This document shows, one piece after another, positions 31,050-44,478 of a stretch of DNA of 64,000 nucleotides. This stretch comes from Paulownia fortunei (Eukaryota; Streptophyta; Magnoliopsida; Lamiales; Paulowniaceae). How positions within the stretch are numbered: position 1 is the stretch's first letter; the number at the start of each line of letters is the position of its first letter. Below the pieces are notes generated by a model. The model was not told the DNA's origin and ran no database searches. It was given only the letters and a program-made list of their open reading frames with translations. Both the position numbers and the translations under genes were made by a program. The DNA lies in assembly GCA_019321725.1 (NCBI GenBank), contig CM033123.1, forward strand, positions 2,302,960 to 2,366,959. Reading direction: 5' to 3'.

Positions 31050-33420
31050 TACTTTTTTTTTTTTTTCTTTTTTTTTGGGCGAAATGAAATTAATTTTCTT
31101 GTGATCCGTATTTTATTAAGATTTTAATTGGTTGAGGTTAAAAAAGACGATAACTTTTTGAGATTTTTTGTATTATTTCTAAAGAATTTTTGCAGCACCA
31201 ATTATTTTAAACTTGGAAGTTCATCTATTAAAATTACGGATGAAGAACTATTTAGATTACTCCATATTTGAATCAAAATTTCATTTCAACACAATTTATA
31301 AAGGTTGTATTGGAATAGAAGAATTTTGATTTGAAAAAAGAATTTAAAAAAATAATTTCAAATGATTTCATATAAGATAAATTTAAAATTCATCACAATG
31401 ACTCAAAAAATATTTCAAAATAAGAATTTAAAAATTTTAAATATATCGTATTATGAAATTATTTAAGCAAATTCAATTGATTTGTTATGAAACCTATAAT
31501 TAGTTCGATAAAATTTGAAGTTCGATAAAATTCGACTCAATTAGTAAAAAAAAAATATTGAAAAGATCAAACTTCGAGCTCAATTCATGTTAACTTCGTG
31601 TTCAATTCATATTCAACTCGATTAAAGTTTTTTCAAACTCAATTTAATTATCGATAATCAAATCACAATTAAACATAATTTTTAAAATTCAACATATTAA
31701 ATAGTAATATATTCGATTCGATTCAATTACACCCTAAACACAATACCCTAACTACAAATTTGATTGAACGCCAAAGGCGAGCTCATTCCAATCCAATATA
31801 TATAAGGAAAAACTCTCTTAAGTGATGCAAAAGATTCATAGTTGAGTTTTTTTTTTTCTTTATAATTGTCTCGATTTTAATAAGGTTTATTCTTGATGAA
31901 AACTTTCCTCAAACCTAACACTTGGTTTAAATTTTTGTTTTTATGCTTTGTAGTTGATGAACAAATACCAAAATTTCACTCAAAATAAAAGAAGCAAAAA
32001 ATACAAAAAATAAAATAAAAAATGAAAGAGAGCTTTTATCTTAGTTGTGTTCTTCCTTCTTACAATTTATTTTCATGGGCCCTAATTTAGGGTCATTGAC
32101 AATGACCGACCACCCTTCTCCTCAATCACTCCGTCTGCTAACTTCAATTTACAAAAACCATTTACTATTAGTATTACATTATTAATTATCATCACTAATT
32201 ACACTAATTAATTATGTAATAAGACTTACAAATGAATAAAGACAAGAAATTAGACTTATATACACTAAATTGAACTCAAAACTGTAAGTCTTGCTTGGCG
32301 TGTGTTTTTGACATAACGTATAAAAGTATATGATTGATTGTAAAGATACTTAGAAACACGAGTTTTTGATATTTCTCTTTGAAAATTAGAGAAAAATTAA
32401 AAAAACTGATTTTAAAAAATATTTAATTTCGAGGACTAATATTAAGTAGCAAGCATATAATGGCTGCAATGCAAAAATGAAAAATAAAAGCATTTTAGAT
32501 TGGAGATCAAATTTTTTTTAATTAAAATAAAAAAGAAAATCATGAGAATTTAGGTGAAAAACATACTCAAAAATTCTAAAGCAAATATAGAAACTATCAA
32601 AATAAAGATTATAAATCCATTTTTCTTTGCACTATCCCATGTCAATGATTTGTGTAGAAGGCAATAAAATGAAAGATTCACTCAACTCATCCTATTAATA
32701 ACATGGTCTCTTATTAGCATGTGTGGCACCTCCACCTATATAAAAAAGAATGTACACTAAAAATATAAATTTGGTTTTTATTTTCATTTTCATTTTGATT
32801 TTTCCAAAATAAAATTAAATATTTAATTTTGTTTGTCTTCCAAAACACATATTTTCTTCCCATAATATATTTTCAAAATAATTTAATCATTACTATAAAA
32901 TACACATCAAAATAAAACCAAACATGCTATATACTCCTCAATATGTTTCCCCAAAATATTTTTCCAAAACATTCTAAAGCAAATCCAAACATTCCAGGTA
33001 CTTACAAAATTTTAAGGTTAAGTGAATTAAGTCATATTTAGATATTGCATCTACATTTAGACATTAACTTAAGTATGCCACATGAAGCTAATGCACCCCC
33101 CCACCCCCCCAACCCAATCCAAAAAAATAAAAATAGCATGGAGTATATCAGTATATATATCATGACTATTTTAAGTACATGACTAACAATATATCAAAAC
33201 TAATTTAAAAATTAATGTGGAATTAGATTTATATGCACACTTCTAGTGAAATTAGAATATAATGTCTCATAATTATAAAATTTTGGAGCATCGCCTTTGT
33301 CATTTTAGTAGGGTCTCACATTTATGGATTCTTTATTTTTTAAAATTTTTATTTTTATTTTTATTTTTATTTTTTAGGCAAGAAAGGGCTATCCCTATTA
33401 TATTTTCATAAAATTTTCAA
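31050..33420. other. AT-rich gene-free region
   Basis: No reading frame of interest. It contains A/T homopolymers, a 17-base palindrome GGTCATTGACAATGACC at 32091-32107 and a run of short C blocks near 33096-33110. The segment 31500-31745 (TCGATTCGATTCAATTACACCC and related) looks like an old dispersed repeat, with weak similarity to about 36130-36420. Confidence 0.55.
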
Positions 33421-33436
33421 CCCCCCCCCCCCCCCC
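33421..33436. repeat. C16 homopolymer
   Basis: Sixteen uninterrupted C on the plus strand, unusual in such AT-rich DNA. The exact length may be uncertain because homopolymers are error-prone in sequencing. Confidence 0.9.
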
Positions 33437-33787
33437 AACAAATAAAAAGGAAAAAAATAAATGTCACTTTTGCTTGCTAGTACACAATAGATAAGCTAAG
33501 GGCCACCACATAGAAATATTCCTTCATGAATTCATTCGAAATAAAGATGACAAAAAACCCAAAAATATATAAAGAGATAAAAAGATAAAGGGCAAAAGTG
33601 GCATACGTCATAAAAACCTGGGGCCATTGCCAATACTATGGGCGTCAACATCACCAGCTGTAAAAGATATTATTTTTTAATCAATTCCCACTAATGTTTT
33701 CGTATTTTAATAAATTTATTTACTTAATTTAACCCAAAGTCCTTGTATTTCGGTAATACTTTATTTTTCGATCAATTGTCACTTGGA

Positions 33788-34200
33788 TACGTTTGTTTCC
33801 CTTAGTAGTAAAGAATAGGAACTTAGTCAAAAAATAAAAGTTGAGGAATGAATTTTTTTTTTTTTTAAAACAGTAGATAAAAAAAATTAAGAAAAAATAT
33901 TTTAGAAATTAGTAATTTTATATATAAATTTATAAGGAAAAATAACTATGAAAAACAAAATAGTAATAAATATTGATAGTCTGTTTCGCTTGATGTAGTT
34001 ATGATAAGGAACGACTCAAAAAATAAATTGAGATGATAATTTTTTTTTAAACAGTCAATAAAAAAAATAAAATTTTAAGTTATAATAATTTAAAATTTTT
34101 ATAGAGTAGAGTAAAATGGCCGCCGCATGCCCCTAAACTCCACACCTGATTATGAAAGAAAATAACTATAAAACACAAAGTAGTATTAAAAAATGATAGT
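33788..34200. repeat. Diverged tandem duplication of about 190-200 bp
   Basis: The series TAGTAGTAAAGAATAGGAAC, AGTCAAAAAATAAA, GTTGAG, T-run, AAACAGTAGATAAAAAAAA, ATAACTATGAAAAACAAA (from 33800) recurs as TGTAGTTATGATAAGGAAC, ACTCAAAAAATAAA, ATTGAG, T-run, AAACAGTCAATAAAAAAA, ATAACTATAAAACACAAA (from 33995). Spacing is preserved, so this is a real old duplication and not only shared composition. Confidence 0.7.
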
Positions 34201-37200
34201 ATGTAGGTTAAGCCACACAACCCATTGGCTATATACTAATTGTGACCAATTTTTCATTCTTGATTGATCCCTATCATGTTAGTCTTTTTCTTGCAATTTT
34301 TTAATATTTTGTAATTATTCATTACAAAATAACCTTAAATATTAAAACCATAGACATAGTTTTTGACAAGGGTTCTTATTAAAATGGAAACTGCAGCGAA
34401 CATTCATGTATATTACGAGAGTGTTGATCTTGAATTAAAATCGGGACATGCAATTTTGGTACTTACTGCAAAAACAAAAATAAATTCTAATAATTAATTC
34501 TGATTAAACAATTTTTAGATCGTCATGAAATTCTATATTCCACACCTATAAAGTCTTAATATATTAATGTATTAATCTATTTGATTGCTTAAATAAAAAG
34601 TTACAAATTTTTAGAATCATATATTTTTCAAAAACTTGTTTGTCTATTAGATCAATAGTACTATTTAGTGGAATCTTGTGGTTCCTTCATGTAGGGATAG
34701 GTATCAAATTTACAATCAAAACTATTGGTACTATTAATTATTCTATTACTTTTGACATAGCATGGTTTGGTGCTGACATAAAGTAATAAAAAATTCCTTT
34801 TGACACCACTTGATATAGATCTTGAATATATGCGCACATATATAATATTATATATATATATATATATTTAATTTAAAATAATAAATTTAATTTGACCCAA
34901 TACAAAATTAAAATAAAATTTTAAAAAATATTATTTTTTATATTTTTATATTTTTATATTATTTTTTTAAAAAAATAGTTGATAGTTAGCATTGTCGTAT
35001 CATATTTTAAATGGGATATTGTTTTAAAAAAAAAATCTCTTTAAAAATAAAATTTTATTTTAACTCGTCTAAAAAAAAACAAAAAATGAGACCAATATAT
35101 ATGTGACAGAAGGAATATAGATTGGGATTCATGTTCCCACAAATGGGCGTAGAATATATCTGATTCCTCCGAACTCCAAAGTAATCACATGAATTGATTC
35201 TAATTATCCTTAATAAATCAGAATCCATTATTAATTAATTGATCTATAAGCCATTGACTTATATGCTAAAGTATATGATTGAATTCAGACCAGTTTCATT
35301 CAGTTGCCATTAGCGCACAGAAAACTTGGGGCCATCCATAGTTTTATACCTTGGAAAGCTGGAACACTGTGTTATTATTCTTGGGGAATAAATAATCAAA
35401 TGGGAAATTATTTGTTTATTTTAAATCTTAATTGCTAAGTCTAGTATCTGTTTCCATTTGAATTTTGATATAATTGAAGAAAGTGAAAAGGAAAATAACA
35501 AAATCCTCCAAAATTTGAATTTTTTTCAAGATTTTAATTATGTAAATATATATTTCCAAAAATATTTAATATGTAATTAAATGCACCTAAATAACTAAAA
35601 AATAATTTTACTATTTAGGAAGGAAGAAAATTTTAATGAAATATTATGCAACAAATTAGAATTGCTTATCATTAATAGTAACAATTTTTGGAGTTTTACT
35701 TGTTATAGAGCAATCACAAAAAATTATCATCATTTTTAAAATTCTCACTTGTTGAATTAATTGCATTTTTTAAAAAGAGATAAGAAGAAAGATAAGACTT
35801 TTGAGGTTGATCCCCCTTTGGCTTGTGCCATCGCCGCCTATGACTGTGGGCAGTTGGGCGAGCAAATCAAAAAACTATTTAGTAATTATTGCGTAGAAAA
35901 TATAAGAAAATGATTTTGATATATTGGTAAAAAAATAGAAATTTATCTTCTTCTTACTTTTTTTTTCTTTTCTTTTTTAAAGGATGCAGTTCTCCAATTT
36001 CGTTTCAGATAATTTGAAATTAAAAGATACTTATTAATAAATTATTTGTTTTGTAATATAAATTAAATCTTATATATTCTTTTAAAGTTGAATGTTAAAA
36101 TAAAATTACTCAATATTTAATTTAAAATTAATCACTAAAAATTCATTTCAACTTAATTCATTAAATATAACAAATTAAATATTCAAATTGAAAAATATAT
36201 TTTTTTATGATATCTAAAGTTCGGCTCAAACTTTAATTAGTTAAAAAATAATAAAATATACTTAAAAATATCAAAAATACTCCAATTAGATTCATATTCA
36301 ATTCGAATAAAAATAATTTATTCAATTAACAATCAAATCAAATTTAAATATAATTTTTTAAATTTAATAAAAATTCATATAAATTTGATAATAACATATC
36401 TTACTCTACTCGATTTATTTACTGGCCTGTTGAATATACATTAGTGTTGTTAGTCAATCAATTTGATAATTTTTTAAAATAAGTCACTGCATAGTTTTGT
36501 TAATTCATTCAAAAAGCAAATGATGCTAAAAAAACATTATAAATCCCATTACTTGACTTTATATAGTATATAAAATAATATAATAAACTAATTAAAAGAT
36601 TAAATAATTTATTTTTGTATAAAAGTAGGCTTTCATAACTTGATGAGTAAGATTTGTTCCTTTTTCCTTATTCCAAGTTGAGAGAGAGAGAGAGATTGAT
36701 TAGTATTTAAAATATTTAGATAATAGTCACATCGTAGGCGAATAAGTAGGGTAAGAACCACGTCTTTATCTCACTGCGCGAAAATTCCACTACTAGCAAT
36801 AATTCATCTTTGCATTTTTGTATTGAGAAGAAGTCGCTATTTTGGATTTGAATCTTATTTGTCACGACTTTTATAATTCATTTGTTAACTGGCTTTTTTT
36901 TTTTAAGGGAAGAGGAATTTGGATTTTTTTTAAAAAAAGTCTGAGTTATGGATTTTAAATAATTTAAATTTTAGATGGATTTAAATTTATTATAATAACA
37001 AATAAAGTAGTTCAAGTATGAAATGAATGCTAAAGAATTTGAGATTCATTCAAATTAAAAATTATCAAATAAATGTAATAAATTTATTATTATGAATTCT
37101 TCAACCCACATTCATTGTTAAAGATATTTGAGGGAATAGCCAAATAGGAATTTGAACTATTAATCTGTAATTTAGAGGAAGAATTATTTTTAAAAGAGGC

Positions 37201-37656
37201 CATAAAATTAACTTCCACAAAACATGTCTATTAATTTAATTTTATATTAGTTTTCATTCACTTCGATATGCGTTTGTTATATACATATATAATATTTTGT
37301 TGGGGTGAATTAAGTACCAAAATTCTAATGTATTAGTGGTTTCACTTCCACAAACCTAGGATTATAGTTAGAGTGAGAGTAGTTCAAGCGGCAAATCATG
37401 ATATTTGATATATTTTTTATTTTTTTAAAATTGGAGAATGTGTTCTAATTATCTGTATATTAATAAAAAAAAATATTGAAATATATAATATATATGTTTA
37501 AATTTATTTTAAAAGAATAAATCAAATATGAAAATTGACCATAAAAATGATACCAAATATAGAAACTTTTCCTAATTTCCGTGTCAAAAAAGCAAAACTT
37601 AAAACTTGCTTTAGGGTGTTGAGAGCAAGGGTCAAGGAGCGTAAAAGCTGAAACCC
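34201..37656. other. AT-rich gene-free region with microsatellites
   Basis: Contains a (TA)n run at about 34849-34867 and a (GA)8 run at about 36680-36695. Two small GC pockets (about 35810-35870 and 36730-36780) have no reading frame that I recognise. No gene seen. Confidence 0.55.
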
Positions 37657-37730
37657 ACAAAGTAAACGTTTTATAGTAAAATTGTCAAATTCTACAAAGT
37701 AAACGTTTCATAGTAAAATTGTCAAATTTA
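37657..37730. repeat. Two-copy 37-bp tandem repeat
   Basis: Units ACAAAGTAAACG... begin at 37657 and 37694 and differ at only a few bases (for example TTTTATAG against TTTCATAG), so the duplication is recent compared with its surroundings. Confidence 0.9.
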
Positions 37731-37980
37731 TTACCACGCCAACCTATTAAAATGACTAATTAATTATTTTTATTCGAAGTTTACATGACAAATTGATACT
37801 ATAAAAATATACGAAATATCAAACATTTAAGAGGACTCGAACCAAACACTCACATTTTAGAATATCAACTCTTAATTTTTTTTATTTTTTGCAACTATGA
37901 CAGGAATTAATAGCCACATGTGTATATGTACACACATATACATACACACACTAAAAAGCGAAAGTAAAAAAAAAATGGGG

Positions 37981-38767
37981 GTAAAATTCGTTTTACCCCT
38001 TATATTAATATATTTGTATCAAATATACACTTATATAATCAAAACCTTCAAACACCCCCCTTAATTTAGATTTTTACTAGCAAATTGAAGTTTTGAAATT
38101 ACTATAACAAAAATATCATTTTTAGTATTATATAATACCCATTTTCATTTTGATCCAAATTCAAATTTTCATGTACTAATTCTTTTAGTATTTATATGCC
38201 AAAATTCTCTTGAAAATAAATATATTGCTTCATACATTTTTAATCATTTATTTTTTAATAACCGTTTGTTTTATTCTTATAGATGAATTTTTTTTACTCT
38301 TTTTCAAAAAATCTTAAGAATTTAAGTAAGACTTTTTTTAAAAAAAAAATATTTGGACCGTATAGAATCCTTTAATAGGTTATAGGATGGTTTTATTTTA
38401 GATAATTAAGGATATGAACTATTAATCAATTTGTGTCACTTCGCATGAGATGATTTTTTATAATTTATTGTATTAATCAATTTTCTGCAATCAACCACAA
38501 AAAATAAAATATAATAATATTATAAAAATATTATTATCTTAGCTATAAATTTCTTCCAAAATTTTGGCATAAAAATATTATAAAAGAAATTAAACCTATA
38601 ACAAAATCAAATATATATTATATAACATCCAAAAAATATTTATATCATAAAGTTTTTAAACCTTCAATTTACTAATAAAAATCTAAATTGAAAGGGGTAT
38701 TTGAAGGTTTTGATTATACAAAAAAAGTGTTATAAATATATTAGTACAAGAGGTTAAAATGAATTTG
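37981..38767. mobile_element. MITE-like element with terminal inverted repeats of about 120-130 bp
   Basis: The left arm (37981 to about 38100) contains TAATATATTTGTATC, ATAATCAAAACCTTCAAA, CACCCCCCTT and AATTTAGATTTTTACTAG. The right arm (about 38645-38767), read in reverse complement, gives the same series with a few mismatches. The inner 540 bp are AT-rich with no reading frame. The 11-mer ACACTAAAAAG occurs at 37948-37958 and again at 38768-38778. It could be a long target duplication, but about 22 bases separate the left copy from the repeat arm. Long arms and a 9-11 bp duplication would suit a Mutator-type MITE. Confidence 0.75.
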
Positions 38768-38778
38768 ACACTAAAAAG

Positions 38779-39349
38779 AACAAAAAATTATACACAAGAA
38801 GTTATTAACCTCTACATAATAACAAAAGTGGAACATGCATCAAAATTTAATACCTTTTTACCTCAATATTTGGAATCAATGTTTTTAAAACCAAATCAAA
38901 TTGGTCTGATCAATTAAAATTTAATAATCAATTCAATATGTTTGATTATAAATAATCAAAAATTTAATTTTTTATCAACTTTAATTGATTTAGTCCCTAA
39001 GAGTGCCTAAATTTGATATTTAATTATATATATGTGGTTCTTTTAATTTTAGACTTATTAAATATATATGTTTTAATTTTTTTTAATATTTAAAATTTAG
39101 TACATGATAATTAATTTATAATATTACTATTTATATAATATAATTAAAAAATATAATTAATTTTTTTAAATAATTAAAACTAATTTCAATTGATTGAATT
39201 GATAATTCAATCATAAAAATTATTTAATTTTTTATTCAATTATAAAAATACTTCAAAGAAAAATGATTTGATCATTTGTTTCAATTATATAAAAAAAAAA
39301 AAAAAAACCACCATTTTTTACTGTTGAAGAATTCTTACAATCTCGTCTT
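38779..39349. other. AT-rich intergenic DNA
   Basis: No gene. Positions about 38885-39250 carry repeated CAATTGATTGAATTGAT-like motifs, probably an old dispersed repeat. Confidence 0.5.
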
Positions 39350-39640
39350 TTGTTGACACGATGAAAGAAAACAAAAAACAATGAGAAGAATCCACGGCAC
39401 GTTGCAGAATCTCCGTTGTCACCTGTAAAATGTAGAATACACCCGACGCCACACTCGATGACCACCCATCCTCCTCTCTCCTTTGCTTTTACCTCCAGTG
39501 CGTGACACGTCATCCACAAAATCCAAAACTCTGGTGGGTCCCAGGGATAACCCCACCTGCAGACACACCGGAATTATCGCCCATCCATGGACCCCACTCC
39601 ACATAGATATTTCCCAATACTCCAAATTTAAGGGTTAATA
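39350..39640. promoter_or_regulatory. GC-richer island upstream of the AILP1-like gene
   Basis: A sharp change in base composition inside AT-rich DNA, about 0.8-1.1 kb before the ATG. It includes GTGACACGTCATCC (GACACGTCA at 39504-39512), a bZIP/ABRE-type core. Short minus-strand open frames across it resemble no known protein. A distal promoter or enhancer is possible; that is inference. Confidence 0.35.
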
Positions 39641-40315
39641 TCATTCCACCCCCCAAGTTAATACTTTTTACCCACCTTACCCCTCAAAAAATCAAGAAAA
39701 ATTTACTTCACTCCCTTAAGTTGCTTTTGGGAGTATATTTTGCCATGTAATCAACTTTTGACAACAATGATTATTGGAATTTATAATATAAAGTGATCTG
39801 ATAAGAATAACTTTCATCGAGTAGGGTGTTTATAAGAAAAATAATTTTAAAATATAAAAAAATTAATGAAAGTACTTTTATATATAATAGGTGAAGTTTT
39901 TTTAATATAATTTACATATAAGGAATTCCAATAAGTTTTATGTGAAAAAATATTAATGTTTTGTTGAGATATATAATGGATAACAAAAATATTGTTGAAT
40001 TATTTTTAAAAAACACAAAAAGAAAATATTTTTACAAATATATTTATAAATTGCACTTATTAAATTACAATTTTAGTCATTTTTAGTCATTATGTTCAGA
40101 TACATTTATGAAATTTTTTGAACTTCTTTTGATTTGTCCAAATACATTAAATTTTCACTTTTCTTTACAAAAATATTGTTATAATTATTTTCATTCAATG
40201 GAGTAAAATGTAGGAAGGCATTATTGGAGGAGGTGAATTGCAAGTTTGCAACTTGTCCTAATTTTTTAAAATAAAGTGTCATGCAAAGTTACAAAATCAT
40301 CCTCGCCTTTCTTTC

Positions 40316-40321
40316 TATAAA
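40316..40321 (+). promoter_or_regulatory. Candidate TATA box of the AILP1-like gene
   Basis: TATAAA in TTTCTATAAATCC, about 107-112 bp upstream of the ATG at 40428. Confidence 0.6.
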
Positions 40322-40427
40322 TCCAAATCGCCACTCATCGGATTTCCTCTCCATTCCATTTCCAGTTCCTTCAAACGACATACATCTTTTGTGTGTATAT
40401 ACAGTTTAGAGAAAAGATAGATAGAAG

Positions 40428-43400
40428 ATGTTAGGAGTATTTAGCAGCTCGATAGTGTCGCCGCCGGACGAGCTGGTGGCAGCGGGGAGCAGGACCCCAT
40501 CGCCTAAAGTGACAGCGGCGAAGCTGCTGGCTCGGTTCCTGGAGGCGAATTCATCGGCGGTTTCCGTGCAGATCGGCGATGATGTCCAGCTAGCCTACAC
40601 TCACTACAACCAGTCTGCGTTACAGCCGAGGTACGTACTGTACTGCACATAAAAAGTTAAAAATGGCGAAACTTACAAGTACTGTACAATTCGTAAATTC
40701 ATATTCAGGGGGAATTATGATCGTCGGATGACGATCTTATTGATGGCGTGTGGTGATCGGAGGGAGGAGGATGCTTTTTTTTTTTTTTTAAGTATTTTGA
40801 TCATTTTATGGCCTGATGTGTCATGCATGGAATTTCTGCATAATTTTTAGTTTGATACACCGATTTTCTGTGTTTTTGGAGGTTTGAATTTATTTACGAA
40901 TTTAGACGGCCTGATGATCAAGTTAAATAGCTAAAATAAAATAGAAAATTATATAACTCGACCATTTCTCCTGTTCTTTTTATGTGATTTTTGAACTTTG
41001 CCACTGTGACTATTATGACACAATATAGAAAAAAAAAAAATTAATTTTACTTTTTTGGTTTGTGGGCTTTTTTTCAGTTTATGACTTAATGTTCTCTTCT
41101 TGCTTTCTTTAATTGTTATTATTTTTATAATACCATTTATTTACTTTATTGCTCTTATGATTTCACATATCTGATGATAGTTGTTTAATTAATGAATTTA
41201 ACTGGAAGAAAAGATGGTGAAATAATTTTATAATTTCTTGCTCCAAATTTTAAAAAAAACTGTGATTATTGAGGGAGTAATGAGTAAAGGATACAGTGGT
41301 CCAAGATTTGGAATTTATGGGTCCTGATTTTCTTGCATGGATGCCACACATATTGGATACCGAGCCTAAGATTCTTCTCTAGTTTTTGGATCTATTGTTC
41401 AATCCAGTCAAGTCTAGAGATGTCTTGATTTACACCCATACCCATAGAAGAATTAGATCCACAAACCTCTTTTATCAATAAGATAAATTTAGTTTATTTT
41501 TCTAAATTGTAGGTAATTCCCTTAGAATTTTATTCTACTATGATGGTGTTCGGGGCAGCTTAATTTACCATGGATTTAATTGATCTAACTGTTTCTAGTT
41601 TCGGAAAAGATTATTCTAATAATCAAGTTTGGTGATTACGTAAGTTATAATCGTTCATAAATTAGTGAACAGGTCGAGAACGAATTTTACTACCAAGGAC
41701 TGAATACATTTTTACAACATGGTACTTGAGTCTTTGGATAGGTGAGTATCACGCCGCAATCCGACAGTTAAAATTCATACTAATTTGAGTAGCTATACGC
41801 AAGTACGTGATGGTTGTATTGAATGATTCGAGAGTATGCCCATGCATAGTCCAAAATAATCCTCTTGGACAAGTATATGTTGTGGGCTTACAAGTTTTAG
41901 GTAGTGATTAATCCTTTCTTATTCTTTTCTTTTTATGAATTAGGAATTCAACTAAACCTAATTACTGAACTAGGCCGTAATTATATAGAACCTAAGATTG
42001 TAAGTTGCTTGACTTGGTTGATTTTATATGGTGAAGCAACTTTTCTGGGTAACTTCAAGAAAAATATAGAAAGATAAGGTAGTTGAGATATAAATTGAAA
42101 CGTTAAAAAAAAGCTCCCCCATGCCTAATGCACACATCTATTATTTATGTTAGGTAGGTCTACTGCTGACCTCTACCTGTATATTTGATTGAATGCAAAG
42201 GTTGTCCTCATTATGTGACGAAAACAGGACTTTTATCTTTCTTGTCACTTATGAATGTCAATTAATAAGTTTTACGGCACTAGATATTTTTTATTATTCT
42301 CTTTTATGGTGCTTCTCGTTTTGGTTATTAATCATGTGATTTGGCTGATCAACTTGCAGATCATTCGCGGTTAAGGATGAAATATTCTGCTTATTTGAAG
42401 GAGCACTTGACAACTTGGGGAGCTTGAAGCAACAGTATGGGCTTGCAAAATCTGCAAATGAGGTGCTTTTGGTGATTGAAGCATACAAGGCGCTTCGTGA
42501 TCGGGCACCTTATCCTCCAAGCCATGTTGTTGGCCACCTCGAAGGGAGCTTTGCATTCATAGTTTTTGACAAGTCCACTTCTACTTTATTTGTGGCTACT
42601 GTGAGTAATTAGGCCTACAATTGCCTAATTGAAACTTTACTTAAAAAAGTGGCTTTCCCTAACCAATTAAAGTTGGTGGTGTTGTGACAGGACCAATATG
42701 CTAAGGTTCCTCTGTATTGGGGAATCACTGCTGATGGATACGTGGCATTTGCTGATGACGCGAACTTGCTTAAGGGTGCTTGTGGAAAGTCACTTGCTTC
42801 TTTCCCACAAGGTGAGCTGGGCAAATTGTCATTTTTCTTTCTGATCATCTTTATGAAGTTGATGGTATTGACTAAAATATTAGAGGACCGGCTTTTATAC
42901 ACTACAAGATATTAGTGAAAAATATGTAAGGAAATTCATTTATCAAGTGATAATAATTTTTATTTTTTGATTTTCACAAACTTAATTGTGGCATCTTATA
43001 CACAGATCTTGTTATTAATAGATCCTGTTATTAATAAACTTCATTATTATAAGAAAATAAAAAATCTTGTAGTAAAAATTTTGATATTACTACTTGACAT
43101 CTTGTCACTAACATTGTTTTTTCTAGTGGTGATAATTAGCTTGCTTACTATCAATACAGGAGTGATAAATTTCAATGCACAACAAAGACAATAATTAAGT
43201 GATTCTCCTATTTAACCATGATTGTGTTGCTTGATTTCTCAGGATGCTTCTATTCCACAGCGGTCGGAGAACTTAGAAGCTATGAGAACCCCAAAAATAA
43301 GATTACAGCTGTTCCTGCTAAAGAGGAAGAAATATGGGGGGCGAAATTCATGGTAAAATGATTCTCTTTTGTTTATTTAGACAAATCAATTGGTATATAC

Positions 43401-44178
43401 AAGAGAATCTACATGCTAAGATCAAGATCCAGTGCCATATTCAGGGTACCATTAGGCTCTGTATTCTATTGTGCCTAGTGATTCAATCAGTGGGCCTTTT
43501 TTCATTCGTGGCCACAAGTCCTATTAACATTGATAATGCTACACGATTAGTTAATCTGCCCAAGTCGTCATGAAACCCATAGTTGTTACACTCTTTATTG
43601 TAGCAAGTCAAGCAAGGTTAGAACTTTTCTTTAGGGTCTTAACTAAAATAAAGATTAATTACAGCATGGGCACTAAAATTAGTTGAGAATGATGCTATTT
43701 TCTTGTCATTATAATTTTTATAATGGCAGTCCCAGTTTTCTAAGCTCTGCCTGTAATATATATGAGCACTATGACAGCCGGCCATAGCTTTCTAGAGGAC
43801 CTTAGAGCAACACTTTTATCCTTTTTAACTTACAAATTGCAGAGTTCGTAACTACTGCTTAGTTACCCTAAAAGTTTTTTCATGAGGATAGAACACCACA
43901 GACCATTTTACAGCACCTGATGGTATATTACTGAAGGAAAAATCATGACAAAACTTGGACCTTAAGAAGACAATCCACCATAATTGAGGGTATATCTGGA
44001 TCTCTAATTTGTGCTTCGATTTTGGTTGAAATTGACAGATATCCAACCTTATAAAGTAATCTCTCGTAGCCACATTTTCGTTCTTCATGCTTTTTGATGA
44101 TTTACTGTGTGTGTGTGTGTGTGTATGTGGATGATATTTCAGGTGGAAGGGCCAAGTATTATTGCAGCCACAAAGTAG
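40428..44178 (+). CDS. AILP1: Aluminium-induced protein with YGL and LRDR motifs (AILP1 / TSJT1-like)
   Basis: Five coding exons: 40428-40630, 42360-42600, 42691-42811, 43243-43352 and 44143-44178, all with GT...AG introns. The protein has 236 residues, the usual family size. The start MLGVFSSSIVSPPDELVAAG, the motifs Y94-G-L and L113-R-D-R, and DGYVAFADD with GACGKSLASFPQG are family hallmarks. The fold is that of class II glutamine amidotransferase-like (DUF3700) proteins, but the N-terminal catalytic Cys is absent (Met-Leu-Gly start), so amidotransferase activity is unlikely. Members are small soluble plant proteins induced by stress, auxin or sugar status; the exact role is unknown. Intron 1 is long (1.7 kb). 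The last exon encodes only 11 residues, and retention of the last intron would stop the protein two codons after exon 4. Confidence 0.95.
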
Positions 44179-44452
44179 ATCACCTCTAATATCTAAACGT
44201 TGCTCCATAATCTCTTATCCTCTGTTCGTTGAAAGGGAGCTGAAAGTGGTGGGGGAGTCTGGGCATGAGTGAGAGCCATGTAAATAAATGGAGGAGAGTC
44301 GTTTGTTTGTTGTGAAAGTAGAAAAATCAAGACTTAGTCTTCTGTCAAGTTGTGCTACTTTAGGGCTTGTTTGCTTCCTTTAGATGCTGCTTTTTGGAAC
44401 AATGTTTTTCCAACCGTTTTCGTTGGTGTATAGCCTCTTTTAGTTGTGTTGT

Positions 44453-44458
44453 AATAAA
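44453..44458 (+). terminator. Polyadenylation signal of the AILP1-like gene
   Basis: AATAAA 275 bp after the stop codon, within a T-rich 3' UTR. Confidence 0.45.
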
Positions 44459-44478
44459 GTTTGGGTCACATGTTCAAA

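Noticed and set aside
38885..39250. Second inverted-repeat element
   Set aside because: The two ends share composition and short motifs in direct rather than inverted order; no convincing arms.
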